Of a stretch of DNA of 51,184 nucleotides, positions 8,740 through 16,175 are shown one piece after another. The DNA comes from Porcipelethomonas sp964621265 (GTDB lineage Bacteria; Bacillota; Clostridia; Oscillospirales; Ruminococcaceae). Below the pieces are notes generated by a model. The model was not told where the DNA came from, did not search any database, and saw only the letters and a list, made by a program, of their open reading frames with translations. Both the position numbers and the translations under genes were made by a program. Numbering within the stretch: position 1 is the first letter of the stretch; the number at the start of each line of letters is the position of its first letter. Location: NCBI GenBank assembly GCA_964621265.1, contig CAZULQ010000013.1, positions 1 to 51,184 on the forward strand, read 5' to 3'.

Positions 8740-9456
8740 TTATTTATTTTTGTTGTAAATTTTTGATTCAAATGTACCGTCTTCGAGATTGATGTATCTT
8801 ACAAAAAGTGATACCTTATTGTCTTCATTGAGACTATTCCAGATACTGTCACCAAATGCATTGATATCACCACTGATAGCAACCTTCTTTGGTTCACCTT
8901 CAAAGCTTGGAAGTGGATTTCCGTCACCCATATATGTATGGATAAAGCGTCCTTCACCGTTTACAGGGGTGTTGTATGAGAATGTATATCTGTTGCATGA
9001 ATCAGGGTTGCCGTCTGCACTCTTTAAAATTGACATAGCATAATTGAATTCAGCACTTGGTTCAACCTTGATAATGCCTGAAATACGAGGAGTATAGTTT
9101 GGAGCATCATCTTCAAATTCTCTTGTACGGAGTGACTGCTCAAATGTCTGCTGCTGATTCATAAGCTCGTAGATAGTATCAGTCTGGTCACCGTTTGTTA
9201 CAATAGTTTTATTGCCAAGAACTCTTACTGGTGCATAAATGATAAGGTGTGGGTCAGTAAGCTTGCTTGGGTCAAAAGCCTGTGTTCTGATACCATTGCC
9301 GTCTTCAACGAAAACTCTGTTTCTGCTGTTTTCGCTTCTGCCCATGATAAAGTAAGCAGTTACAGCATATTTTCCGTCCTCAGACTTACCTATTACGATA
9401 CCTCTTCCGGGATATGAATTGGAAGAAAGTTCCTTTGTTATATCTAACATGTTCAT
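8740..9456 (-). CDS. purO: IMP cyclohydrolase, archaeal PurO family
   Basis: Closes the ring of FAICAR to make IMP, the last step of the pathway. The protein does not resemble the MGS-like N-terminal domain of PurH. It matches the PurO family first found in methanogens: an N-terminal strand with GRGIVIGK, then GRSENSRNR (compare the SRSFPNR region of archaeal PurO), IIYAPVR and the ETKT-like turn NKTIVTNGDQTD. At 238 residues it is slightly longer than archaeal PurO (about 200). It lies between purN and the stand-alone transformylase, exactly where the missing cyclohydrolase is needed. AAAGGA lies 8 bases before the first ATG, so I keep MNMLD as the start. Confidence 0.88.
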   Translation of the reverse strand: MNMLDITKELSSNSYPGRGIVIGKSEDGKYAVTAYFIMGRSENSRNRVFVEDGNGIRTQAFDPSKLTDPHLIIYAPVRVLGNKTIVTNGDQTDTIYELMNQQQTFEQSLRTREFEDDAPNYTPRISGIIKVEPSAEFNYAMSILKSADGNPDSCNRYTFSYNTPVNGEGRFIHTYMGDGNPLPSFEGEPKKVAISGDINAFGDSIWNSLNEDNKVSLFVRYINLEDGTFESKIYNKNK

Positions 9457-9475
9457 AGTTTATGTCCTTTCAAAA

Positions 9476-10123
9476 TTAATCCTTTATGTATGCCTTGCCG
9501 TCTTCAATAAAGATTTTATCCTGGCAGAAAAGCGAAACTGCCTCAGGGAGAATTCTCCACTCAGCCTGTTCCATTATTCTCTTCTGGAGTATTTCAGCTG
9601 TATCTCCGTATTTAACTTCAACTGCCTTCTGAAGAATAACTGCGCCTGCGTCTGCCTCTTCATTTACAAAGTGCACAGTAGCACCGCTTACCTTAACGCC
9701 ATATTCCAGAGCCTTTTCATGAACTTTAAGTCCGTAGTAGCCCTGTCCGCAGAAAGAAGGTATAAGAGCAGGATGAACATTTATGATTTTATAAGGATAA
9801 GCCTTGATAATCTGCTCGCCTAAAATTGTCATAAAGCCCGCAAGTACCACAAGATCAGCGTTTTCTTCACGAAGTGCAGAAAGAATTGCTTCGCTGTATT
9901 CATTGCTGTCTGCAAATGATTTTCTTGGTATAACTCTTGTTGCAATTCCGTTATTCTCAGCTCTAACAAGCGCATAAGCGTCTTCCTTTGAAGAAATAAC
10001 GCAGGAAATTCTTCCGCCTTTTATAATGCCGCTATTCTGTGCGTCAATAAGCGCCTGAAGGTTTGTACCCCCGCCAGAGACAAGTACAACTATATTCTTT
10101 AAAGACTTATCGTTATTTGTCAT
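9476..10123 (-). CDS. purN: Phosphoribosylglycinamide formyltransferase (folate-dependent)
   Basis: Transfers formyl from 10-formyl-tetrahydrofolate to GAR, step 3 of purine synthesis. The nucleotide loop LVSGGGTNLQALID, the catalytic NVHPALIPSF (Asn and His) and the later VNEEADAGAVILQ with the conserved Asp are present. The 215 residues are full length. GGAGG precedes the ATG. It sits between purM (25 bp upstream) and purO (19 bp downstream). Confidence 0.96.
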   Translation of the reverse strand: MTNNDKSLKNIVVLVSGGGTNLQALIDAQNSGIIKGGRISCVISSKEDAYALVRAENNGIATRVIPRKSFADSNEYSEAILSALREENADLVVLAGFMTILGEQIIKAYPYKIINVHPALIPSFCGQGYYGLKVHEKALEYGVKVSGATVHFVNEEADAGAVILQKAVEVKYGDTAEILQKRIMEQAEWRILPEAVSLFCQDKIFIEDGKAYIKD

Positions 10124-10148
10124 AAATGTCCTCCGTTATAATGCATTA

Positions 10149-11183
10149 TCAGCAGATAATAACTCCGTCGTCGCCGCTTACAAGTTCACCAAGTACATAA
10201 GCTTCAACGCCTGAAGCATTAAGAATTTCAACTGCCTTATCTGCGTCGTTCTTGTCAACAGAAACAGTCATACCAACACCCATATTGAATGTATTGAACA
10301 TGTCTCTTTCAGGAATATTGCCTGTTTTTGCAATAAGGTCAAAAATTGGAAGAACCTGAACTGCACTTCTTTCAATTTTAGCAGAAAGACCGTCAGGAAG
10401 TGAACGTGGGATATTTTCGTAGAAGCCGCCGCCTGTAATATGTGAAATAGCGTTTACATTAACCTGCTTGATAAGGTTAAGAATCGGCTTAACATAAATT
10501 TTTGTAGGAGTAAGCAGACATTCACCGAGAGTTGTGCCGAGCTCTGAGTAATGTCTTGCTAAAGTCTGTTCATTAACAGTAAATACCTTTCTTACAAGTG
10601 AGAAACCGTTTGAGTGTACACCGCTTGACTTGATAGCAATAAGTACATCTCCTGCCTTCTGCTGGTCAGGCTTTAAAATCTTATCCTTATCAACAACGCC
10701 AACTGCAAAACCTGCAACATCATATTCATCAACAGGATAGAATCCAGGCATTTCAGCTGTTTCGCCGCCTACAAGTGCACAGCCTGATTCAACACAGCCG
10801 TCTGCAATACCTGAAACAATTTCAGCAACTCTTTCAGGATAGTTCTTGCCTACTGCAATATAATCGAGGAAAAACTGTGGTGCTGCACCACAGCAGATGA
10901 TGTCGTTAACACACATTGCCACACAGTCAATACCGATTGTATTGTGCTTATCCATAAGGAAAGCAATCTTAAGCTTTGTGCCGACACCGTCTGTACCTGA
11001 AACAAATACAGGCTTGTTTATACCGGTAAGGTCAGGTTCAAAAAGACCACCGAAACCACCGATACCTGTAAGAACGCCGCTTGTAGCAGTTCTTGCAACA
11101 TGTGATTTCATAAGTTCAACAGCCTTGTATCCGGCTGTTACGTCAACGCCGGCATTTTTATAACTTTCAGAAAAACTCTTCAT
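10149..11183 (-). CDS. purM: Phosphoribosylformylglycinamidine cyclo-ligase (AIR synthetase)
   Basis: ATP-dependent ring closure of FGAM to AIR, step 5 of purine synthesis. The N-terminal SYKNAGVDVTAGY, the ATP-binding GTDGVGTKLKIA, the GGETAEMPGFY motif and the GGGFYENIPR motif are all intact. The 344 residues are full length. It follows purF by 33 bp and has AAGGAG before the ATG. Confidence 0.97.
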   Translation of the reverse strand: MKSFSESYKNAGVDVTAGYKAVELMKSHVARTATSGVLTGIGGFGGLFEPDLTGINKPVFVSGTDGVGTKLKIAFLMDKHNTIGIDCVAMCVNDIICCGAAPQFFLDYIAVGKNYPERVAEIVSGIADGCVESGCALVGGETAEMPGFYPVDEYDVAGFAVGVVDKDKILKPDQQKAGDVLIAIKSSGVHSNGFSLVRKVFTVNEQTLARHYSELGTTLGECLLTPTKIYVKPILNLIKQVNVNAISHITGGGFYENIPRSLPDGLSAKIERSAVQVLPIFDLIAKTGNIPERDMFNTFNMGVGMTVSVDKNDADKAVEILNASGVEAYVLGELVSGDDGVIIC

Positions 11184-11216
11184 TAATCTGCTCCTTATTA
11201 TTTCTTTGTCGTATTT

Positions 11217-12638
11217 TTATTCCTTGCCACTCCAGCAGTAAGAACAGAGCTTACATTCCGGAAGTCCGATTGCTCTTACAGCACCTTCAAGTGACTGATA
11301 ATCAAGGGAAGTTAATTTCAGTCTGCGGCAGATTTCATCTCTCAGAAGTTTGCCTCTTTCGGTACTTGAATCGCTATATTCTCTGATGTATTTTACGCCT
11401 TCAACACCCTCATTTTCATCAATAATCTGTCTTGCTATAAGCTCAAGCTCAGATGTGCTTCGTGAGAAATTGAGATATTTACAACCGTACATAATCGGCG
11501 GACAAGCTGAACGCATATGAACTTCCTTAGCTCCATGCTCATAAAGAAATTCAACCGTTTCTCTCATCTGTGTGCCTCTTACAATACTGTCATCAACAAA
11601 CAGAAGCTTTTTGCCTTCGATAAGCTCGTGAACAGGGATAAGCTTCATTTTAGCAACCTTATTTCTCATAGACTGATTTGCAGGCATAAAACTTCTTGGC
11701 CATGTCGGAGTATACTTGATAAATGGTCTTGCAAAAGGAATACCACTCTTGTTTGCATAGCCTATCGCATGAGGAATACCCGAATCAGGGACACCACAGA
11801 CATAGTCAACGTCGGGAAGTCTGCCGTTTTTCATGTCCATTTCAGCCATTATTTCACCGTTCCTGGTTCTCATAACCTCTACGTTAATGTTTTCATAACA
11901 TGCGTTAGGATAGCCGTAATATGTCCAAAGAAATGCACATACCTTCATATCATCCGTACCTTCGCAAAGTACTTCGTATCCGTCCTTTGTAAGCTTTACA
12001 ATTTCTCCTGCCTTAAGCTCATGACACTGTTCATATCCAAGCTTCTGGAAGGCAAATGATTCAAATGAAAAACAGTAGCCATCAGATCTTTCGCCGATGA
12101 TAATAGGTAATCTGCCGTTTTTATCCCTTGCACAGATTATAGAATCCTTTGTCATAATTACGAGTGACATAGTACCCTCAATTTTTTCCTGTGCATATCT
12201 GATACCATCAATAACTGAATCCTTCTGTGCAATAAGTGCACCGATAAGTCCGCCTGAATTAATACTTCCGCTGCTCATTGTTTCAAAGTTTGCGCCACTT
12301 TTCTCAAGAAGCTCATCCGAAAGCTTTTCAGCGTTATTTATAATACCAATTGAACATACCGCATAAAGACCGAATTTTGAACGAACCATAATAGGCTGTG
12401 GGTCTGTATCGCTTATACAGCCGATACAGATATTGCCACGCATTTTTTCAACATCCTTTTCAAACTTGGTTCTGAACGGAGAATTCTCAATGCTATGGAT
12501 ATTTCTCTGGAAACCAAGTTCAGGTGAATAAGATGTCATACCGCCTCTTCTTGTACCAAGATGCGAATGATAATCAGTTCCAAAAAAAACATCCTGTATG
12601 CAGTCATTTGCTGAAACTGCTCCAAAAAAACCGCCCAT
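11217..12638 (-). CDS. purF: Amidophosphoribosyltransferase-like protein with a degenerate glutaminase domain
   Basis: By position and fold this is PurF, which makes phosphoribosylamine from PRPP. The PRTase domain is intact, with the PRPP motif LLFVDDSIVRGTQ at about residue 350. Cysteines resembling the Fe-S ligands of Bacillus PurF are present (KVCAF, YGCKY and the C-terminal CKLCSYC). The N-terminal glutaminase domain is altered: the sequence begins MGGFFGAVS where active PurF has a catalytic Cys (CGIFG-type). The Asn-Gly oxyanion segment (HNGNLTN) reads SIGIINN near residue 97, and the following conserved Asp region reads SINSGG. The start is secure (GGGAG 9 bases before the ATG, 4 bp after purC). 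It is either an ammonia-using enzyme or a paralog needing another glutaminase. I recall similar MGGFFG proteins in other Clostridia. Confidence 0.85.
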   Translation of the reverse strand: MGGFFGAVSANDCIQDVFFGTDYHSHLGTRRGGMTSYSPELGFQRNIHSIENSPFRTKFEKDVEKMRGNICIGCISDTDPQPIMVRSKFGLYAVCSIGIINNAEKLSDELLEKSGANFETMSSGSINSGGLIGALIAQKDSVIDGIRYAQEKIEGTMSLVIMTKDSIICARDKNGRLPIIIGERSDGYCFSFESFAFQKLGYEQCHELKAGEIVKLTKDGYEVLCEGTDDMKVCAFLWTYYGYPNACYENINVEVMRTRNGEIMAEMDMKNGRLPDVDYVCGVPDSGIPHAIGYANKSGIPFARPFIKYTPTWPRSFMPANQSMRNKVAKMKLIPVHELIEGKKLLFVDDSIVRGTQMRETVEFLYEHGAKEVHMRSACPPIMYGCKYLNFSRSTSELELIARQIIDENEGVEGVKYIREYSDSSTERGKLLRDEICRRLKLTSLDYQSLEGAVRAIGLPECKLCSYCWSGKE

Positions 12639-12642
12639 TATA

Positions 12643-13359
12643 TTATGCTCCCATTACTCTCTTCATAAGTTCCTGATATGCTTCTTCTACGCCGCCCATA
12701 TCTCTTCTGAATCTGTCCTTATCGAGCTTTTCATGAGTTGTGCTGTCCCAGAAACGGCATGTATCAGGTGAAATTTCATCTGCAAGAATAATCTGATCAT
12801 GGAAACGACCGAATTCAATCTTGAAGTCAATAAGGTCAATATTGATTTCCTTGAAGAACTTAACCATGAAATCATTTACCATGAATGCATACTTTGTAAT
12901 TGTATCAATTTCTTCCTGTGTTGCAAGTCCGAGACCGAGTGCATAGTAGTCATTGATAAACGGATCACCGAGATCATCATTCTTATAGCTGAATTCAAGT
13001 GTAGGCTGCTTTAATGGTGTACCTTCAGCAATACCAAGCTTCTTTGAAAAGCTTCCTGCTGCAACGTTTCTTACAATTACTTCGAGAGGAACAATTTCAA
13101 CCTTCTTAACAATTGTTTCACGGTCGCTGATTTCCTTAACGAGATGTGTTGGCACACCTTCCTTTTCAAGAAGACCAAACATATAGTTTGTCATTTTATT
13201 ATTGATAACGCCCTTACCGACAATTGTACCCTTCTTTTCGCCGTTGAAAGCTGTTGCATCATCCTTGTAGTCAACAATAACGCAATCAGGGTCATTTGTT
13301 GAGTAAACCTTCTTTGCCTTACCTTCGTAAAGCTGTTCTGCCTTTGTGATATTCTCCAT
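12643..13359 (-). CDS. purC: SAICAR synthetase
   Basis: Joins CAIR and aspartate with ATP, step 7 of purine synthesis. The diagnostic LYEGKAKKVY at the N terminus, VEIVPLEVIVRN and FKIEFGR are present, and DEISPDTCRFWD carries the late conserved motif. The frame is open to a GTG at 13383, but GGAG lies 6 bases before the ATG at 13359, giving 238 residues, the family's usual size. The last codons (ATGGGAGCA) contain the ribosome site of purF. Upstream is an 87-bp gap to purE holding a short GC-rich dyad. Confidence 0.96.
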   Translation of the reverse strand: MENITKAEQLYEGKAKKVYSTNDPDCVIVDYKDDATAFNGEKKGTIVGKGVINNKMTNYMFGLLEKEGVPTHLVKEISDRETIVKKVEIVPLEVIVRNVAAGSFSKKLGIAEGTPLKQPTLEFSYKNDDLGDPFINDYYALGLGLATQEEIDTITKYAFMVNDFMVKFFKEINIDLIDFKIEFGRFHDQIILADEISPDTCRFWDSTTHEKLDKDRFRRDMGGVEEAYQELMKRVMGA

Positions 13360-13373
13360 GATATTCTCCAATC

Positions 13374-13386
13374 TGCCGGTCACCGG
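13374..13386. promoter_or_regulatory. GC-rich 13-bp dyad upstream of purC
   Basis: GCCGGTCACCGGC is an inverted repeat of two 6-bp arms around one central base, GC-rich in an AT-rich gap, 15 bp before the chosen purC ATG. It could be a short hairpin in the message or an operator. It does not resemble a known Firmicutes PurR box. Confidence 0.3.
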
Positions 13387-13446
13387 CGCTAAGATTAATA
13401 TTGTTTAAGTGAGCTGTAAAAACATCCCACATATTTACTGAAATTA

Positions 13447-13950
13447 TTATTTAAGAAGCTCCTCAATGTTTTCAGACATCTTCTTGTCCTTTGCCATAAC
13501 TTCTTCTGCCATTTTTTCCTTCATGGCGTAAAGCTTGTCTGCAAGCTCCTTGTCAGACAGTGCAAGCATCTGAACTGCAAGAATTGCAGCATTTGCCGCT
13601 CCGTCAATTGCAACAGTTGCAACAGGAATACCGCTTGGCATCTGAACTGTTGCCAGAAGTGCATCAAGACCATCAAGTGTTGATGATTTAACCGGAATAC
13701 CGATTACAGGTAAGATTGTATGTGCTGCAAGAACACCGCCGAGATGCGCTGCCTTACCTGCCGCTGAAATGATAACACCAAAGCCGTTCTTTTCAGCATT
13801 TGCTGAGAAATCAGCCGCCTGTGATGGTGTTCTGTGAGCTGACATTACGTGCACTTCATAAGGTACACCGAATTCCTTAAGCTTTGTAACAGCACCCTTT
13901 ACAATAGGAAAATCGCTGTCACTACCCATAATAATAGCTACTTTTTTCAT
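13447..13950 (-). CDS. purE: N5-CAIR mutase, PurE class I
   Basis: Rearranges N5-CAIR to CAIR, step 6 of purine synthesis. The active-site signature MGSDSDFPIVK and the SAHRTP motif with the catalytic His are present, as is the AAHLGGVLAAHT region typical of class I enzymes. The 167 residues are full length. It is the first pur gene of this operon. Class I PurE normally needs PurK to make N5-CAIR; purK is not in the window. Only 44 bp separate it from the upstream gene, with no purine riboswitch in that gap. Confidence 0.96.
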   Translation of the reverse strand: MKKVAIIMGSDSDFPIVKGAVTKLKEFGVPYEVHVMSAHRTPSQAADFSANAEKNGFGVIISAAGKAAHLGGVLAAHTILPVIGIPVKSSTLDGLDALLATVQMPSGIPVATVAIDGAANAAILAVQMLALSDKELADKLYAMKEKMAEEVMAKDKKMSENIEELLK

Positions 13951-13974
13951 TATATCACCTTTATCCTTTATTTT

Positions 13975-13994
13975 ATAATTCCGGATAATTCCGG
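13975..13994. repeat. Tandem 10-bp repeat in the gap before purE
   Basis: ATAATTCCGG occurs twice in direct tandem, filling about half of the gap between the WG-repeat gene and purE. Direct repeats one helical turn apart can be an activator site; chance is also possible. Confidence 0.5.
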
Positions 13995-14996
13995 TTAAAG
14001 TTCGATTTTATTTATACTTTTCAAAACAAGCCTGTTATTTTCGTCCTTCACAATATTAAGCGTTATTTCCGAAGAAATATTTTCAAGCTCAATTTCACTT
14101 GTCCTGTAATCATATTCCACAACAACCTTGACATTGTATGACGGTGTCATGTTTTCATAAGTTTCTTCAATATCAAAATTCCAGATTCTGCTTATATTAC
14201 AATCCCTGAACATATCATTTACTGATAAAGTAGACTGATATTGTTCAGTTGTTATATCCGAAATGTTATAGCCGGTGCCGCCTGCTATAAGATAATTCAG
14301 ATATTTGTCTGTTATATCTGCAATCCGTTCAATATTGTAAATACCTATATCTGCTATTTCATCAGATTCATCTATTTCGATGTTCAGTGGAATACTGCCT
14401 GGAGTCCTGTGAAGACTTATATATTCATATTCTGAGTTACCATCTGTGTTTTTAAGGTGATATTCGTCGTCATCACGCTTTAAAAACATCACTTTGTCAG
14501 AATACTCATAATCTGTCCAGATTTTATCCGAAATAAGGTTACCGACTCTGTCAAACAATATAAAACCTCTGTCTTTTATGTATCCTGCCATATATTCGCT
14601 GTTAAGAGTTTTGAAATTTTCAAATATAAACGGAACAACAGCATTTGAATTTCCATCAATTATTCCTGTTTTAAGCTCTCCGCCGATTTCCGAACTGACT
14701 ATAAAACGCTCAACTGACAGTATTCTGACATTATCCCAGACCGGTTCAATAACAACACGTTCAGACTTGTCCGCCACTCCATAATAACCATTTTCTGTTT
14801 CAAGGACATGATAGTCTTCAATGTTATCATTTATTTTATCAGTTACATTATCAGACAACGGCTGCATTCCTTCACTGCTGTAATAATCAGTCAGAGTAAC
14901 TGCAACCAGAAGCATGAAACTGAATGCAAGGATAATAATCGTTCTTATCCTGATATAACTTTTTTCAGGAGTTATCGGAATATTTATATTATTCAT
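13995..14996 (-). CDS. Membrane-anchored WG-repeat-like protein of unknown function
   Basis: A 333-residue protein with one hydrophobic helix at about residues 19-38 after a basic N-terminal segment, giving an N-in anchor with the rest outside. Between about 70 and 170 are three degenerate WG/KWG-type repeats, recognisable as YYGVADKSERVVIEP, KTGIIDGNSNAVVPF and GFILFDRVGN. The remaining 150 residues are acidic and strand-rich with no recognised domain. The start codon overlaps the stop of the glycosyltransferase gene by 8 bp (ATGAATAA), so translation is coupled and the two probably act on the same envelope process. No function is assigned. Confidence 0.75.
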   Translation of the reverse strand: MNNINIPITPEKSYIRIRTIIILAFSFMLLVAVTLTDYYSSEGMQPLSDNVTDKINDNIEDYHVLETENGYYGVADKSERVVIEPVWDNVRILSVERFIVSSEIGGELKTGIIDGNSNAVVPFIFENFKTLNSEYMAGYIKDRGFILFDRVGNLISDKIWTDYEYSDKVMFLKRDDDEYHLKNTDGNSEYEYISLHRTPGSIPLNIEIDESDEIADIGIYNIERIADITDKYLNYLIAGGTGYNISDITTEQYQSTLSVNDMFRDCNISRIWNFDIEETYENMTPSYNVKVVVEYDYRTSEIELENISSEITLNIVKDENNRLVLKSINKIEL

Positions 14997-15960
14997 TTTC
15001 TTTCTTTACAGGTTTTCTTGTTTCTTCTGTTTCACTTACAATATAAACAGGTCTGTGCTTGGTTTCAAGATAAGTCTTTGACAGATACTGCCCAAGAATA
15101 CCTATGCAGAAGAGCTGAAGTCCGCCGATAAAGAATATCGCACACATTATTGTAGGGAAACCCTGAACTGTTTCACCGAATGCAAGAGTTTTTACAATTA
15201 TAACGATAATCCATATAAACGCAATCAGACAGCTGAGAACACCAAGCAGCGAAGCAAGAGCAAGCGGAGCAGTTGAAAACGCAAAGATTCCTTCGAGTGA
15301 ATATGTAAATAATTTCCAGAATGACCAGGCAGTTGTTCCTGCGGCACGCTCAACATTTTCATATTCTATATACTTTACATTAAAACCAACCCAGCTGAAA
15401 ATGCCCTTTGAAAAACGATTATATTCCTTCATCGAAAGAATAGCATCCACCATCTGCCTTGTCATAAAGCGGAAGTCCTGAGCTCCGTCAACAATCTCAG
15501 TCTGAGAAATCTTGTTCATAATCCTGTAAAACTTCATAGCAAACCATGAACGGATTTTGGATTCACCCTTTCGGCTTACTCTTCGTGTTGTTGCACAGTC
15601 ATAGCCTTCCTGTGAAACATAATTATACATCTGCGGAATAAACGCAGGCGGATGCTGCAAATCGGCGTCCATTACAACAACATAGTCACCTCTGGCATTT
15701 TCAAGACCTGCAAACATACCTGCTTCCTTTCCGAAGTTTCTCGAAAAGGAAATATATCTGACACGCTTGTCCTTCAAAGACATTTCTCTGAGCATATTCA
15801 GAGTGTTGTCCTTTGAACCGTCATTGATGAACAAAAGCTCAAATTCAATGTCATTGTGCTCCTGTTTCATCTGCGCCATAATTTTGTTCATCTCGTCATA
15901 ATAGAGCGGAAGAACCTCCTGCTCATTATAACAAGGAACAATAACAGAAATCAGCTTCAT
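14989..15960 (-). CDS. Membrane glycosyltransferase, family 2 (GtrB/DPM1-like)
   Basis: Transfers a sugar from a nucleotide donor, in this subfamily commonly onto undecaprenyl phosphate at the cytoplasmic face of the membrane. The GT-A domain starts ISVIVPCYNEQEVL, and the DxD metal site is in VVMDADLQHPP (about residue 100). Two C-terminal hydrophobic helices lie at about 230-265 and 270-295, as in GtrB-like enzymes. The frame begins at 15978, but GGAG is 9 bases before the ATG at 15960, so I choose that (323 residues). A good promoter lies just upstream. The acceptor glycan is unknown. Confidence 0.88.
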   Translation of the reverse strand: MKLISVIVPCYNEQEVLPLYYDEMNKIMAQMKQEHNDIEFELLFINDGSKDNTLNMLREMSLKDKRVRYISFSRNFGKEAGMFAGLENARGDYVVVMDADLQHPPAFIPQMYNYVSQEGYDCATTRRVSRKGESKIRSWFAMKFYRIMNKISQTEIVDGAQDFRFMTRQMVDAILSMKEYNRFSKGIFSWVGFNVKYIEYENVERAAGTTAWSFWKLFTYSLEGIFAFSTAPLALASLLGVLSCLIAFIWIIVIIVKTLAFGETVQGFPTIMCAIFFIGGLQLFCIGILGQYLSKTYLETKHRPVYIVSETEETRKPVKKENE

Positions 15961-15994
15961 AATTAACTGCTCCTTCATTTAACAATACAATTAT

Positions 15995-16023
15995 ATAATA
16001 CAATAAAATCGATAAAAATGCAA
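15995..16023 (-). promoter_or_regulatory. Sigma-A promoter for the glycosyltransferase gene
   Basis: On the minus strand TTGCAT and TATTAT are separated by exactly 17 bp. Transcription would start near 15988, giving a leader of about 28 bases. The purine genes downstream might also be reached from here, because no strong promoter is visible before purE. Confidence 0.65.
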
Positions 16024-16175
16024 GTCTATTTTTCTTTTTATTAGAAAGATTTGAAAAGGATTTGCTTCGTAGTTTGTCTTTTAGTACAAAATGTATAATT
16101 TTCAACCACATGCATAAGTTATAATATACAAATACGATATGGAGGTAAACTAATCATTACTGATTAAAACAAATC
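16024..16175. other. Divergent intergenic stretch before lnt
   Basis: A TATAAT at about 16120 is a possible -10 for lnt, but no convincing -35 lies 17 bp upstream. A GGAGG at about 16142-16146 is too far from the lnt ATG and is followed by no usable start in frame. Nothing else is recognised. Confidence 0.4.

Noticed and set aside
13951..13994. Purine riboswitch before purE
   Set aside because: The gap is only 44 bp and lacks the aptamer core; the upstream sequence is coding.
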